Shown piece after piece: positions 54,413 through 62,139 of a DNA stretch of 64,000 bases. A program made the position numbers and the translations under genes. This DNA is from Anaeromassilibacillus sp. An250. Lineage in GTDB: Bacteria > Bacillota > Clostridia > Oscillospirales > Acutalibacteraceae. The DNA lies in assembly GCF_002159845.1 (NCBI RefSeq), contig NZ_NFJK01000003.1, positions 124,001 to 188,000 of the forward strand, given 5' to 3'. A model generated the notes under the pieces. The model saw nothing but the letters and a program-made list of their open reading frames with translations. It was not told the origin of the DNA and ran no database searches. The first letter of the stretch is position 1. Each line of letters opens with the position of its first letter.

Positions 54413-55390
54413 ATGGCTTGTACCGCATTTATGAACATATCGGTGATCGGTTGCGGGAGATGGGGCAGTTTTTTGGCATGGTACGCAGATCGTCTGCAGC
54501 ACCAGGTGGTATTATACGGTCGGGAAAGTTCCCAGAAGATGAAGACGCTTTATGAATGCCGTAGCAATGGGCTGGTGACGTTGGAGGGCTCCGTCGTCTT
54601 GACCAGCGATTTGGGCGCAGCAGTGAAACATGCGGAAATCCTGGTGCTTTCCATTGGGGCCCAAAGCTTGCGGGCTTTGATGCAGCAGCTTTCTGTACTC
54701 GATTTGAACGACAAGGCGATTGTGCTTTGCATGAAAGGTATTGAAGCTTTAACAGGCAAGCGCCTGACACAGATTGTAGAAGAGTACACCCCAAAGACAA
54801 CCACTGTCTCCATTTGGGTGGGACCGGGCCATGTGCAGGACTTTACCGCAGGCATCCCCAATTGTATGGTCATCGATAGCCGCAGCCAAGAGGCAAAAGA
54901 AATGTTGGTCAAGGCGTTCTCTAGCGAGCTCATCCGGTTTTATTACGGCAGCGACTTAATCGGCAATGAAGTCGGCGCGGCGGCGAAAAATGTGATCGGC
55001 ATTGCAGCGGGGATGCTGGACGGCAAGAATAAGACGGCGCTCAAAGGGGCGCTGATGGCCCGCGGTACACGCGAGGTGGCGCGTCTGATTAAAGCCATGG
55101 GCGGCAATGAGATCACTGCCTATGGCTTGAGCCATCTGGGAGATTATCAGGCGACCGTTTTTTCGCAATATAGCCACAACCGCCGGTTTGGAGAGGCGTT
55201 TGTCCGTGGGGAACCCTATGAGGAGCTGGCGGAAGGCGTGGCAACTACAACTGCCTTACTGCGCCTGTGTGACCTGTACGGTGTAGAAATGCCGATTTGT
55301 AATGCAGTGGATGCCGTAGTCAACCGCGGCGAAGATCCCGACCAAGTTCTTCTGGATCTCTTTATGCGCAGCTTAAAGAAAGAATTTTAG
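54413..55390 (+). CDS. gpsA: glycerol-3-phosphate dehydrogenase [NAD(P)+]-like protein
   Basis: A protein of up to 325 residues. The Rossmann start is MNISVIGCGRWGSFLAWYADRLQHQVVLYGRE, then the GpsA blocks LSIGAQSLRALMQQL, VSIWVGPGHVQDF, the catalytic lysine in NEVGAAAKNVIGIAAGMLDGKNKTALKGALMARGTREVARL, and SQYSHNRRFGEAF. It would make glycerol-3-phosphate from dihydroxyacetone phosphate for phospholipids. Some blocks diverge from classical GpsA, for example VGPGHVQDF in place of SGPSFAKE. The start could be ATG 54431, which gives the usual N-terminus; neither candidate has a close ribosome site. Confidence 0.8.
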   Translation: MACTAFMNISVIGCGRWGSFLAWYADRLQHQVVLYGRESSQKMKTLYECRSNGLVTLEGSVVLTSDLGAAVKHAEILVLSIGAQSLRALMQQLSVLDLNDKAIVLCMKGIEALTGKRLTQIVEEYTPKTTTVSIWVGPGHVQDFTAGIPNCMVIDSRSQEAKEMLVKAFSSELIRFYYGSDLIGNEVGAAAKNVIGIAAGMLDGKNKTALKGALMARGTREVARLIKAMGGNEITAYGLSHLGDYQATVFSQYSHNRRFGEAFVRGEPYEELAEGVATTTALLRLCDLYGVEMPICNAVDAVVNRGEDPDQVLLDLFMRSLKKEF

Positions 55391-55402
55391 CTGCCGGCTT
55401 TG

Positions 55403-55431
55403 TTGACAAATTTGGTATATATTATTACAAT
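55403..55431 (+). promoter_or_regulatory. promoter of the Mrp-like gene
   Basis: TTGACA (55403-55408) and TACAAT (55426-55431) are 17 bp apart. Confidence 0.75.
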
Positions 55432-55502
55432 AGAAGAGCGCCTAGCTATAGAGCGGGCGAATTTTACCGCTGCACGGCGGCGGATAAAAAAGGAGAATCT
55501 GT

Positions 55503-56333
55503 ATGAGTGAGAATTGTACGCACGATTGCAGCAGCTGTGGGGAGAATTGTCCCTCCAGGGAGGCAAATCCTGCGGATTTTTTGGAGAAACCCAATGCGAT
55601 GAGCCATATTAAAAAGGTAATCGGTGTGGTTAGCGGAAAGGGCGGCGTTGGCAAGAGCATGGTCACATCTATGCTGGCTGTGCTGCTGAACCGCCGCGGC
55701 GCACATACTGCCGTGTTGGATGCAGACATCACTGGCCCTTCGATCCCGAAGGCATTCGGCATTCATCAGAAGGCAATGGGCAGTGAGTTTGGCATCCTTC
55801 CGGCGCGGACCAAAACGGGCATCGACATCATGTCGGTCAACCTTTTGCTGGACGACGAGACAGCGCCCGTTGTATGGCGTGGCCCGATTATTGCCAATAC
55901 CGTCAAGCAGTTCTGGACGGACGTCATTTGGGAAAACGTTGACTATCTGTTTGTGGACATGCCTCCGGGGACCGGCGATGTGCCGCTGACCGTATTCCAG
56001 AGCATCCCGCTGGATGGAATTGTGATTGTCACTTCCCCGCAGGAGCTGGTTTCCATGATTGTGGCAAAGGCTGTGAACATGGCAAAGATGATGAACGTGC
56101 CGATCATCGGCATTGTGGAAAACATGAGCTATGTGAAATGCCCGGACTGCGGCAAGGAGATCAAGGTGTTTGGCGAGAGCCATGTGGAGCAGACGGCGGA
56201 GCAGTTTGGTTTGAAGGTGCTCGGCAAGGTGCCGATTGATCCCGAGATTGCGAAGAATTATGATGCAGGCCTGGCGGAGTTGGTCAATGTGGACTGCTTG
56301 GACGATGCGGCAGATGCGGTGGAACAACTGTAA
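55503..56333 (+). CDS. Mrp/NBP35 family iron-sulfur carrier ATPase
   Basis: A 276-residue P-loop protein. The deviant Walker A is VVSGKGGVGKSMVTSMLAVLL, with Walker A' DADITGPSIPKAFG and Walker B LFVDMPPGTGDVPLT. The C-terminal CPDC in VKCPDCGKEIKVFGES is the paired-cysteine site that bridges a cluster at the dimer interface. The N-terminus carries a further set, CTHDCSSCGENC, often seen in clostridial members. Such proteins hold and deliver [4Fe-4S] clusters. It has its own promoter and terminator. Confidence 0.93.
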   Translation: MSENCTHDCSSCGENCPSREANPADFLEKPNAMSHIKKVIGVVSGKGGVGKSMVTSMLAVLLNRRGAHTAVLDADITGPSIPKAFGIHQKAMGSEFGILPARTKTGIDIMSVNLLLDDETAPVVWRGPIIANTVKQFWTDVIWENVDYLFVDMPPGTGDVPLTVFQSIPLDGIVIVTSPQELVSMIVAKAVNMAKMMNVPIIGIVENMSYVKCPDCGKEIKVFGESHVEQTAEQFGLKVLGKVPIDPEIAKNYDAGLAELVNVDCLDDAADAVEQL

Positions 56334-56377
56334 GGCCCTGCTTTTCTAAATTTCTGATAACAGAAGTGAAAAATGGA

Positions 56378-56416
56378 CATCCTGTTGTGTAGAGCGGACT
56401 TTTACACAACAGGATG
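56378..56416 (+). terminator. terminator after the Mrp-like gene
   Basis: CATCCTGTTGTGTA pairs with TACACAACAGGATG and is followed by TATTTTTAT. Confidence 0.88.
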
Positions 56417-56477
56417 TATTTTTATATAAAATTATAACGGGTAGTAAAATACAAACTGCAAAAATTGGAAAAAACAG

Positions 56478-56506
56478 TTTCATTTTCCAGAATACAGAGG
56501 TATAAT
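56478..56506 (+). promoter_or_regulatory. putative promoter of the HdeD-like gene
   Basis: TTTCAT (56478-56483) and TATAAT (56501-56506) are 17 bp apart; the -35 box is weak. The following 180 bp up to the start codon hold no gene I can support. Confidence 0.45.
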
Positions 56507-56687
56507 GGGGACATATTTCCAAGGTCCGGCAAGCAGAGGCTGTGGTTACAACATGGGTTTCGGCGGCTGATAGGAATTGCCGTTGGCTGGCTTGTAAAAA
56601 GGGCTCGGAAAAAACTGGGCGTTAAGCTCCGCATGGATGGAGAAAACGGTTCTCTTTTCACCGGGCATAAGAGGAGGATTGTATTTT

Positions 56688-57224
56688 ATGAAAACAGGAG
56701 TATCGAAAACACTTTGGTTGATTTCCGGTGTCCTATTGGTGTTTGCAGGTGTGCTCGCCATCGTTGCGCCGTCGTCCATTTTGTTATCGCTGACGATTGT
56801 GTTTGGGCTGGCAATGCTGATTTCGGGTATCATCAGCGTCGCGGTTTATATTTTTTGCAGTAAGCACCTTTATGGTGCAGGTTGGCTTCTAGCGGAAGGT
56901 ATTCTAACCGCCCTATTGGGCCTCTTTGTTTTATGCGACCAGGTTGCAATGGTGAGCGTCATCCCCTATGTTTTTGGGTTGTGGACGGTCTTTTCCGGTG
57001 TGATCCGGGCCGTGGATTCCTTGGAGATCAAGCGATTTGGGGTTAACGGTTGGTATTGGATGATGCTCGTCGGTGTTGCTGAGATTGTATTGGGGTTTGC
57101 CACTTTTATCCGCCCGGTGATCGCCATCCAGATTATTGGGATTACAATGGGGATCGTATTCCTTTTGCAGGGGGCCGCGTCCTTGTTTATGTGGTGGTTT
57201 GAGAGCCGTTTACAAATGAAATAG
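56688..57224 (+). CDS. HdeD-like DUF308 membrane protein
   Basis: A 178-residue protein made almost wholly of six hydrophobic segments in three pairs. SGVLLVFAGVLAIVAP, GLAMLISGIISVAVYIF, LLAEGILTALLGLFVL and a later VGVAEIVLGFATFIRP show the internal repeat typical of DUF308/HdeD. HdeD in Escherichia coli is linked to acid stress; the role in Clostridia is not known. GAGGAGG lies 10 bp before the ATG at 56688. It is a one-gene unit. Confidence 0.85.
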   Translation: MKTGVSKTLWLISGVLLVFAGVLAIVAPSSILLSLTIVFGLAMLISGIISVAVYIFCSKHLYGAGWLLAEGILTALLGLFVLCDQVAMVSVIPYVFGLWTVFSGVIRAVDSLEIKRFGVNGWYWMMLVGVAEIVLGFATFIRPVIAIQIIGITMGIVFLLQGAASLFMWWFESRLQMK

Positions 57225-57242
57225 ATGTATTTTGGATAGGAG

Positions 57243-57271
57243 AAAAACGCCGCTTATATGCGGCGTTTTTC
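57243..57271. terminator. terminator after the HdeD-like gene
   Basis: AAAAACGCCGC pairs with GCGGCGTTTTT around a 6-nt loop. Confidence 0.9.
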
Positions 57272-57401
57272 TTTAATCATAAGTTTTGCAAGGATACAAG
57301 TATAAGTGGGTGTATCCCCACAAAAATAGCTCATGGGGAAGCGATATGGCGTCCTATTAGATGAAAATATTTTGGAAGGCCGTGGAGATTTAGGCTTTCC
57401 C

Positions 57402-57430
57402 TTGACAATCGTTCAGGGTTTTTATAATAT
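57402..57430 (+). promoter_or_regulatory. promoter of the MarR-type gene
   Basis: TTGACA (57402-57407) is followed by TTTATAATATTAA; TAATAT (57425-57430) gives a 17-bp spacer and TATAAT (57423-57428) a 15-bp one. AT-rich imperfect dyads follow, where an autoregulator could bind. Confidence 0.6.
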
Positions 57431-57484
57431 TAATATGCTTAATTGTTTATAAAACAAAATATTAGGAAAAGGAACGGTTGCCAT

Positions 57485-57982
57485 ATGGAAGAATATGAGG
57501 ATTGGGAAGCACATTGTGGGAAAAAAATATTGGATCTCTTCTGGCGATATAAATGCGTAAAGCCTCTTTTTGTGCAGAGGGATGGCTTGCCGATGAGCGC
57601 TTTTTTTATGTTACATAAGATTGAGGTATGCGGAAAGCTGCAAAAAGAAAATGGCGGCGATGATGGCGTACGCATTTCTGAAGTAAGCCGACGTACACAA
57701 ATGTCCATGCCAGCGGTGTCACAGATGCTGAACTCTTTAGAAGGGAAAGGGCTCGTTGCCCGCAGTATGACGAAGAACGATCGCCGTGCGGTGTTTGTCT
57801 GTTTAACTGAAAAGGGCAAGGCCCTTTTGGAACAGAACCGAAAAGAAATTTTTTCCATACTGGATGAAGCGGAACACCGGTTGGGAACAGAAAACCTCAA
57901 CCAGCTCATAGAGTTGTCGGCCCGTTTGTTTGATATCTTATTGGAGATCGAAAAAGAAAAGTTGAGTGACAATCGAGGATAG
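57485..57982 (+). CDS. MarR family transcriptional regulator
   Basis: A 165-residue winged-helix regulator. The recognition region is RISEVSRRTQMSMPAVSQMLNSLEGKGLVARSMTKNDRRAVFVCLTEKGKALL, with the wing motif DRRA that is diagnostic for MarR proteins. The N- and C-terminal helices should form the dimer interface. The ATG at 57485 has AAAGGA upstream. No transporter or enzyme is directly adjacent. The next genes downstream are the second SipW-type gene and its partner, which could be targets. Confidence 0.88.
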   Translation: MEEYEDWEAHCGKKILDLFWRYKCVKPLFVQRDGLPMSAFFMLHKIEVCGKLQKENGGDDGVRISEVSRRTQMSMPAVSQMLNSLEGKGLVARSMTKNDRRAVFVCLTEKGKALLEQNRKEIFSILDEAEHRLGTENLNQLIELSARLFDILLEIEKEKLSDNRG

Positions 57983-58140
57983 TGATGTGCTGCATATGAT
58001 GTTTTTATTGGCTTTCCATAAATGAAAGAGTTTGCATATTTGTAAATCGAAATTTTTATTAATGGTTTTTGTATATAGTAGGGTTATAAAAAGGGATAAT
58101 AATCGGAAAAATACGAATGTAAATCGCACTTCAAATTGTT

Positions 58141-58229
58141 TATAATAACAATAACAGGAAGATGAGCAACATCTTCCAGATATATGTCCTATATTGAGGG
58201 TTTAGGCGGGCAGGCTATGAAAACCTGCC
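58141..58229 (+). promoter_or_regulatory. promoter region and hairpin leader of the second SipW-type gene
   Basis: TATAAT stands at 58141-58146 with only a weak -35 (TGTAAA at 58118-58123). Two hairpins follow: GGAAGATG-AGCAA-CATCTTCC (58157-58177) and GGCAGG with CCTGCC (58209-58229). The second ends about 9 bp before the ribosome site and could affect translation. Confidence 0.45.
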
Positions 58230-58249
58230 AAAACAATGGAGGTGCAGAG

Positions 58250-60142
58250 ATGAAGGCAAAAAAGAGCAGAGTCATTTTGTCTGGCGTGTCCCTGCTGTTG
58301 GTGCTGTGCCTATTGGCGGGCGGCACAATGGCGTGGTTCACAGACACGGAGAAGGTCGCCACGAACTTCTCAGCAGGTATTTTGGATGTCAGCGTGAAGC
58401 CGGGGGAGACGGATGCGGAGGATCTCAGCTTTGAGAACCTGCGCCCGATGTTGTACGAGAACTTCTATAAGGAGTTGGAGGACAACGGGAATGCAAAGTG
58501 GGACAACGATGTAACGCAGGACGGCACGACCGGGCTGAAAGACAGCGACTATGATCCGGTCCCGGCGTACTTCAAGCCGGTAGAAATCAAGAACGAAGGC
58601 ACACTGCCGGCAAAGGTGAAACTCTCCCTGGAAGCGGGCGATGGCTGTGCGGCTGGCGAGCCGGTTCTGACGGACGATAACATCACCATTACCCAGGATG
58701 GCAGCAAGCAGGACTGCGCAAACCGCCTGGCGCCGGTGCTGAAGGTGTTTGTCTACAAGCTCGTGGGCGATACGTGGACACGTATGGAAGGGGTCAACCT
58801 GAATACGGCGTATGACGAGGCCGTGGCGAACCCGGACGGTGTGGCATCTGAGAACACGGCGAAGGAAGCCAACCATACATACATGACAGCGATGATCCCG
58901 GCGGGCGGCACAGCACGCTATGTGATCGCGGGCTATCTGCCGGAGACGGTCGGCAATGCGTACCAGGGCCAGCACTACCACGGCAAACTGGTGCTGAATG
59001 CGTACCAGATGGACGACACCGAGGCTGGAAATCCGGACGAGGGCGGTTCCGGCACAGAGGACCCGGACCCTGCAGAACATCCGGAAGCATATCAGGTCCG
59101 TGTGGATTTCCGCAATACGGAGACAGGGGAACTGTTGGGACAGAGCTATTCGAAGATCTACAGTGATCTGGAAAAGGGCACTCATACGTTCGCACTAATG
59201 GATGCAGCACAGGGCTATGCAGCTGCCACCCACTATGTAGCCGCGCCGGAAGGCTATGTGTACGATCCAGCAGATCAGGCGTCGAAAGAAGTTGCTATTC
59301 CGGTATCGAATGGCCCGGCTGTCATTGAATTTGAGGTAAAGCCGGAGGACCCAGGTTTTGCAGGCGGCGATGGTTCGGAAGAGAACCCCTTCCTAATTAT
59401 GAATGCCGAGCAGTTTAATAAGATCCGCAATTACAGCGACAAGCATTTTGTCCTGGGCGCGGATATTGCATTGGGCGAGTATGTGCCGACCCCGTCCTTC
59501 AGCGGTAGCTTGAACGGGGAATACCAGGGCGTCAAGTACAGTGTGAGTTATACCATCAATGGCGAGGACCACTTGGGCCTGTTTGAGACAAACACGGGTA
59601 CGCTGAAAAATCTGACGATTGCAGCCGACAGCGTTATCAATACGACGGGCAATAATTGCGGCACGATTGTAGCGATCAACGGCGGCACAATCGAGGACTG
59701 CGTTTCCTACGGCACGATCAACGGGGTATTGGAAGCATCTCCGGAGAACGAAGGAAAAAATATGGATTTCGGCGGAATTGTGTTCCAAAATACAATAGAC
59801 GCTGTGATCCGCAACACGACTTTCCAGGGAAAGATCAACCCCAATTTGAGCGATTCGGATATTATTTTGGCGCTTTATGAGGACATTGATATGTACTTCA
59901 ATAACGGCGGTCTGGCCGTTCTCAATGCAGGAACCATTGAAAATTGCAAGGTGATTGCACCGCAAGACGGTTCCAATATTAAAGGTACCACGTATAATGC
60001 GGGTTTGGTTACGATGAACACGGGTACGATCCGCAATACGGCCGCTTCTGGAACAGAGGAGAACCCGGTCCTTTCCGTGCCGACGGATCCGGAATACCGG
60101 AACACTCTGACGGTCTGCCTCAATACCGGAACGATTGAATAA
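58250..60142 (+). CDS. SipW-type signal peptide exported protein with beta-helix repeats
   Basis: A 630-residue exported protein. The signal region ends in TMAWFTDTEKVATNFSAGILDV, the SipW-type hallmark. Residues 1 to about 265 are paralogous to the 32203 protein (FENLRPM, VPAYFKPVEIKNEGTLPAKV, IAGYLPETVGNAYQGQHYHG). A linker rich in Asp, Glu, Gly and Pro follows, then a MucBP-like segment (YQVRVDFRNTETGELLGQSY). From about 378 on there are GLUG-like beta-helix repeats such as GTLKNLTIAADS, GGTIEDCVSYG and AGTIENCKV. It ends mid-pattern at CLNTGTIE. GGAGGT precedes the start. A surface or fibre protein is likely. Confidence 0.85.
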   Translation: MKAKKSRVILSGVSLLLVLCLLAGGTMAWFTDTEKVATNFSAGILDVSVKPGETDAEDLSFENLRPMLYENFYKELEDNGNAKWDNDVTQDGTTGLKDSDYDPVPAYFKPVEIKNEGTLPAKVKLSLEAGDGCAAGEPVLTDDNITITQDGSKQDCANRLAPVLKVFVYKLVGDTWTRMEGVNLNTAYDEAVANPDGVASENTAKEANHTYMTAMIPAGGTARYVIAGYLPETVGNAYQGQHYHGKLVLNAYQMDDTEAGNPDEGGSGTEDPDPAEHPEAYQVRVDFRNTETGELLGQSYSKIYSDLEKGTHTFALMDAAQGYAAATHYVAAPEGYVYDPADQASKEVAIPVSNGPAVIEFEVKPEDPGFAGGDGSEENPFLIMNAEQFNKIRNYSDKHFVLGADIALGEYVPTPSFSGSLNGEYQGVKYSVSYTINGEDHLGLFETNTGTLKNLTIAADSVINTTGNNCGTIVAINGGTIEDCVSYGTINGVLEASPENEGKNMDFGGIVFQNTIDAVIRNTTFQGKINPNLSDSDIILALYEDIDMYFNNGGLAVLNAGTIENCKVIAPQDGSNIKGTTYNAGLVTMNTGTIRNTAASGTEENPVLSVPTDPEYRNTLTVCLNTGTIE

Positions 60143-60165
60143 GCAGGGAGAAAGAGGTGTAATAC

Positions 60166-61152
60166 ATGAAAAAGAGATTGGTTTCTCTTCTGTTAGCCGT
60201 ATGTATGTTGTTTTGTGTTTCGTCGGTGGCTTTTGCATATGATTATTCGATCGACGGAAGTTACCAGGTCGAGTACCGGATCAACGATAATGGCTATAAA
60301 ACTTTGGGATATTTATGGGTCCCTTGCGGTCAGACGGTTACAGTGGAATACAAGTGGACAACTTCCCCGGCTTATCCATATGAATACGCCTGGGTGCTCC
60401 ATGTGAATGGAGTGAAAATTCCTTCGCGTGGACTCAATCAATATGGCTGGCAGTATGCCTCCCCAAGCCTGGAAGAGGCGACGGGTATAGAAGGATTGAC
60501 AGGGTTTGACATTGTGCCCGCACAATATGCGGTCATCCGGAATGGAAAGCCGAACCCGCTGAGCGTGGATTACACGGCGCCGGCTACGGGAAACGGCTCC
60601 GCTACCAAGTATTTTTCGCTCAGGCAGCTATCTTCGACGTTCTCTGTGTATTTTGAAGACGAGGATGGGAACCGTATAGAGAGCCTATCCTGTTCGTATC
60701 GCCCCATCTCCTATGGGGAGTTTACCCTTGATGCGGATGACGTGCAGGCATACTTGGCAGAAAACGGTTATGAGCTTGTCCCGCCGGAGCAGTCCCATAC
60801 CGTAAATTATGGGGTGGATGCTTCCGGAAATGACGTATTTGAACCTTCCGAGGTGGTATTCACGGTGCGGCCAATCCAAGAGCAGCCGGACCCGGAGCCA
60901 GCAGAATTCAATGTGAAATTTGCTGACCAAGATGGAAATCCTATCGAAGGGCTTTCCTACACGCATACCGTTTACTCCGAAGGGGAATTTACCCTCGATA
61001 AGGACGATGTACGTGTATATTTGGCAGAAAACGGCTATATCCTTGAACCGCAGGAGCAGTCTTACACGGTGAATTATTCCAGCCAGGATGGCTTTAATCC
61101 CTCCGAAGTGACATTTACGGTAAAACCGGTAACAATCGGCGGTTTCTTCTAA
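60166..61152 (+). CDS. secreted protein with two internal repeats, function unknown
   Basis: A 328-residue protein with a standard signal peptide (cut near AFA/Y, residue 24). Residues 25-150 form a unique tyrosine-rich domain. Two repeats follow at about 157-235 and 246-321. Each has F-x-V-x-F-x-D-x-DGN-x-IE-x-LS, then GEFTLD-x-DDV, YLAENGY and a final PSEV-x-FTV. They resemble MucBP-type modules. There is no anchor motif. It starts 23 bp after the SipW-type gene with AAGAGGTG upstream and shares its terminator, so the two are probably made together. Confidence 0.78.
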   Translation: MKKRLVSLLLAVCMLFCVSSVAFAYDYSIDGSYQVEYRINDNGYKTLGYLWVPCGQTVTVEYKWTTSPAYPYEYAWVLHVNGVKIPSRGLNQYGWQYASPSLEEATGIEGLTGFDIVPAQYAVIRNGKPNPLSVDYTAPATGNGSATKYFSLRQLSSTFSVYFEDEDGNRIESLSCSYRPISYGEFTLDADDVQAYLAENGYELVPPEQSHTVNYGVDASGNDVFEPSEVVFTVRPIQEQPDPEPAEFNVKFADQDGNPIEGLSYTHTVYSEGEFTLDKDDVRVYLAENGYILEPQEQSYTVNYSSQDGFNPSEVTFTVKPVTIGGFF

Positions 61153-61183
61153 TGAAACCTAATTTTGCTAAATAGTGATTAAC

Positions 61184-61224
61184 AAAAATACCCTTCTCTA
61201 ACAACTTAGAGAAGGGTATTTTTT
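61184..61224 (+). terminator. terminator of the exported-protein operon
   Basis: AAAATACCCTTCTCTAA pairs with TTAGAGAAGGGTATTTT around CAAC, with a T-run after it. Confidence 0.92.
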
Positions 61225-61248
61225 ATGCCACTCTTTCTCGTTCAGCGG

Positions 61249-61277
61249 TTGTTTCCGCCTTTGTAATATGTTATAAT
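61249..61277 (+). promoter_or_regulatory. promoter of the DRTGG-hydrogenase cluster
   Basis: TTGTTT (61249-61254) and TATAAT (61272-61277) are 17 bp apart, about 68 bp before the first start codon. Confidence 0.7.
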
Positions 61278-61345
61278 AAAAATGCATAAATTTTATCATC
61301 TATAATCCAAAAACATTGTATAGGATGAAACGGGAGGAACGTTCT

Positions 61346-61696
61346 ATGAAGGTACGCGATGTAGTAAAAATTTTAAAGGCGGATATCCTGGTAGAGGGCG
61401 ACCTCGATTTGGAGGTCCGCACGGCGTGCGGCAGCGATATGATGAGCGACGTGCTGGCCTTTGTCAAGGATCAATCCGTACTGCTCACGGGCCTGACGAA
61501 CCCACAGGTTGTGCGCACTGCGGAGATGATGGACATGCATTGCATCATCTTTGTCCGCGGGAAGGAGATTGACGCCACTGTCCTAGAGTTGGCAAAAGAG
61601 AAGGGGATCACCGTGCTGAAAACCCCTTACCGTATGTTTACCGCATGCGGGCTGCTCTATACCAATGGCCTGTCAGGGGGAAGTGAAGTCGGATGA
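61346..61696 (+). CDS. DRTGG domain protein 1
   Basis: A 116-residue stand-alone DRTGG domain. It begins KVRDVVKILKADILVEGDLDLEVRTACGSDMMSDVLAFVKD and continues with a Rossmann-like half (DMHCIIFVRGKEIDATVLELAKEKGITVL). DRTGG domains occur in phosphotransacetylases and HPr kinases and are thought to bind a ligand or mediate contacts. The start at 61346 follows GGGAGGA. Its stop overlaps the next start by 4 bp. In anaerobes this small gene often opens a cluster with an [FeFe]-hydrogenase-like protein. Confidence 0.85.
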   Translation: MKVRDVVKILKADILVEGDLDLEVRTACGSDMMSDVLAFVKDQSVLLTGLTNPQVVRTAEMMDMHCIIFVRGKEIDATVLELAKEKGITVLKTPYRMFTACGLLYTNGLSGGSEVG

Positions 61697-62136
61697 GTGC
61701 CCTAACATTTGATTATGTGGTGCCAGGCGACGATTTCACCCAGGCTGGCGCGGCTTCCAGCGATGTAAAACGGAAGCTAAAACAGATTGGCTGCAATGCG
61801 GATGTCATCCGCCGTGTAGCGATCGCGATGTATGAAGGGGAAATCAATATGGTCATCCACGCGGGCGGCGGCACGGCGCATGTGGAAATTGACCCGGATA
61901 AAATTTATGTGGTTCTCGAAGATCATGGCCCAGGCATCCAGGACTTGAGCAAAGCGATGAAGGAAGGGTGGTCCACAGCGCCGGACAATGTACGTTCCTT
62001 GGGTTTTGGCGCGGGGATGGGCCTTCCAAATATCAAAAAATATTCCGATATCCTAGACATAGATACCAAAGTGGGAGAGGGGACAGCCCTTTACATAACT
62101 GTATTTACCGATAGGAACCGGGTGGGCGGTGATTAA
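61693..62136 (+). CDS. anti-sigma-factor-type HATPase
   Basis: A 147-residue GHKL-fold ATP-binding protein of the RsbW/SpoIIAB kind. The N box is AIAMYEGEINMVIHAGGG, the G1 box EDHGPGIQDL and the G2 region LGFGAGMGLPNIKKYSD, ending GEGTALYITVF. No dimerisation/phospho-acceptor domain is present, so it is not a full histidine kinase. It may phosphorylate or bind a regulatory partner. It is coupled to the DRTGG gene before it and lies 3 bp from the hydrogenase-like gene. Confidence 0.88.
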   Translation: MSALTFDYVVPGDDFTQAGAASSDVKRKLKQIGCNADVIRRVAIAMYEGEINMVIHAGGGTAHVEIDPDKIYVVLEDHGPGIQDLSKAMKEGWSTAPDNVRSLGFGAGMGLPNIKKYSDILDIDTKVGEGTALYITVFTDRNRVGGD

Positions 62137-62139
62137 ACG

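Noticed and set aside
56465-56863. 132-codon open frame overlapping the start of the HdeD-like gene
   Set aside because: It has no ribosome site, overlaps the better-supported membrane protein in another frame and shows no known domain.
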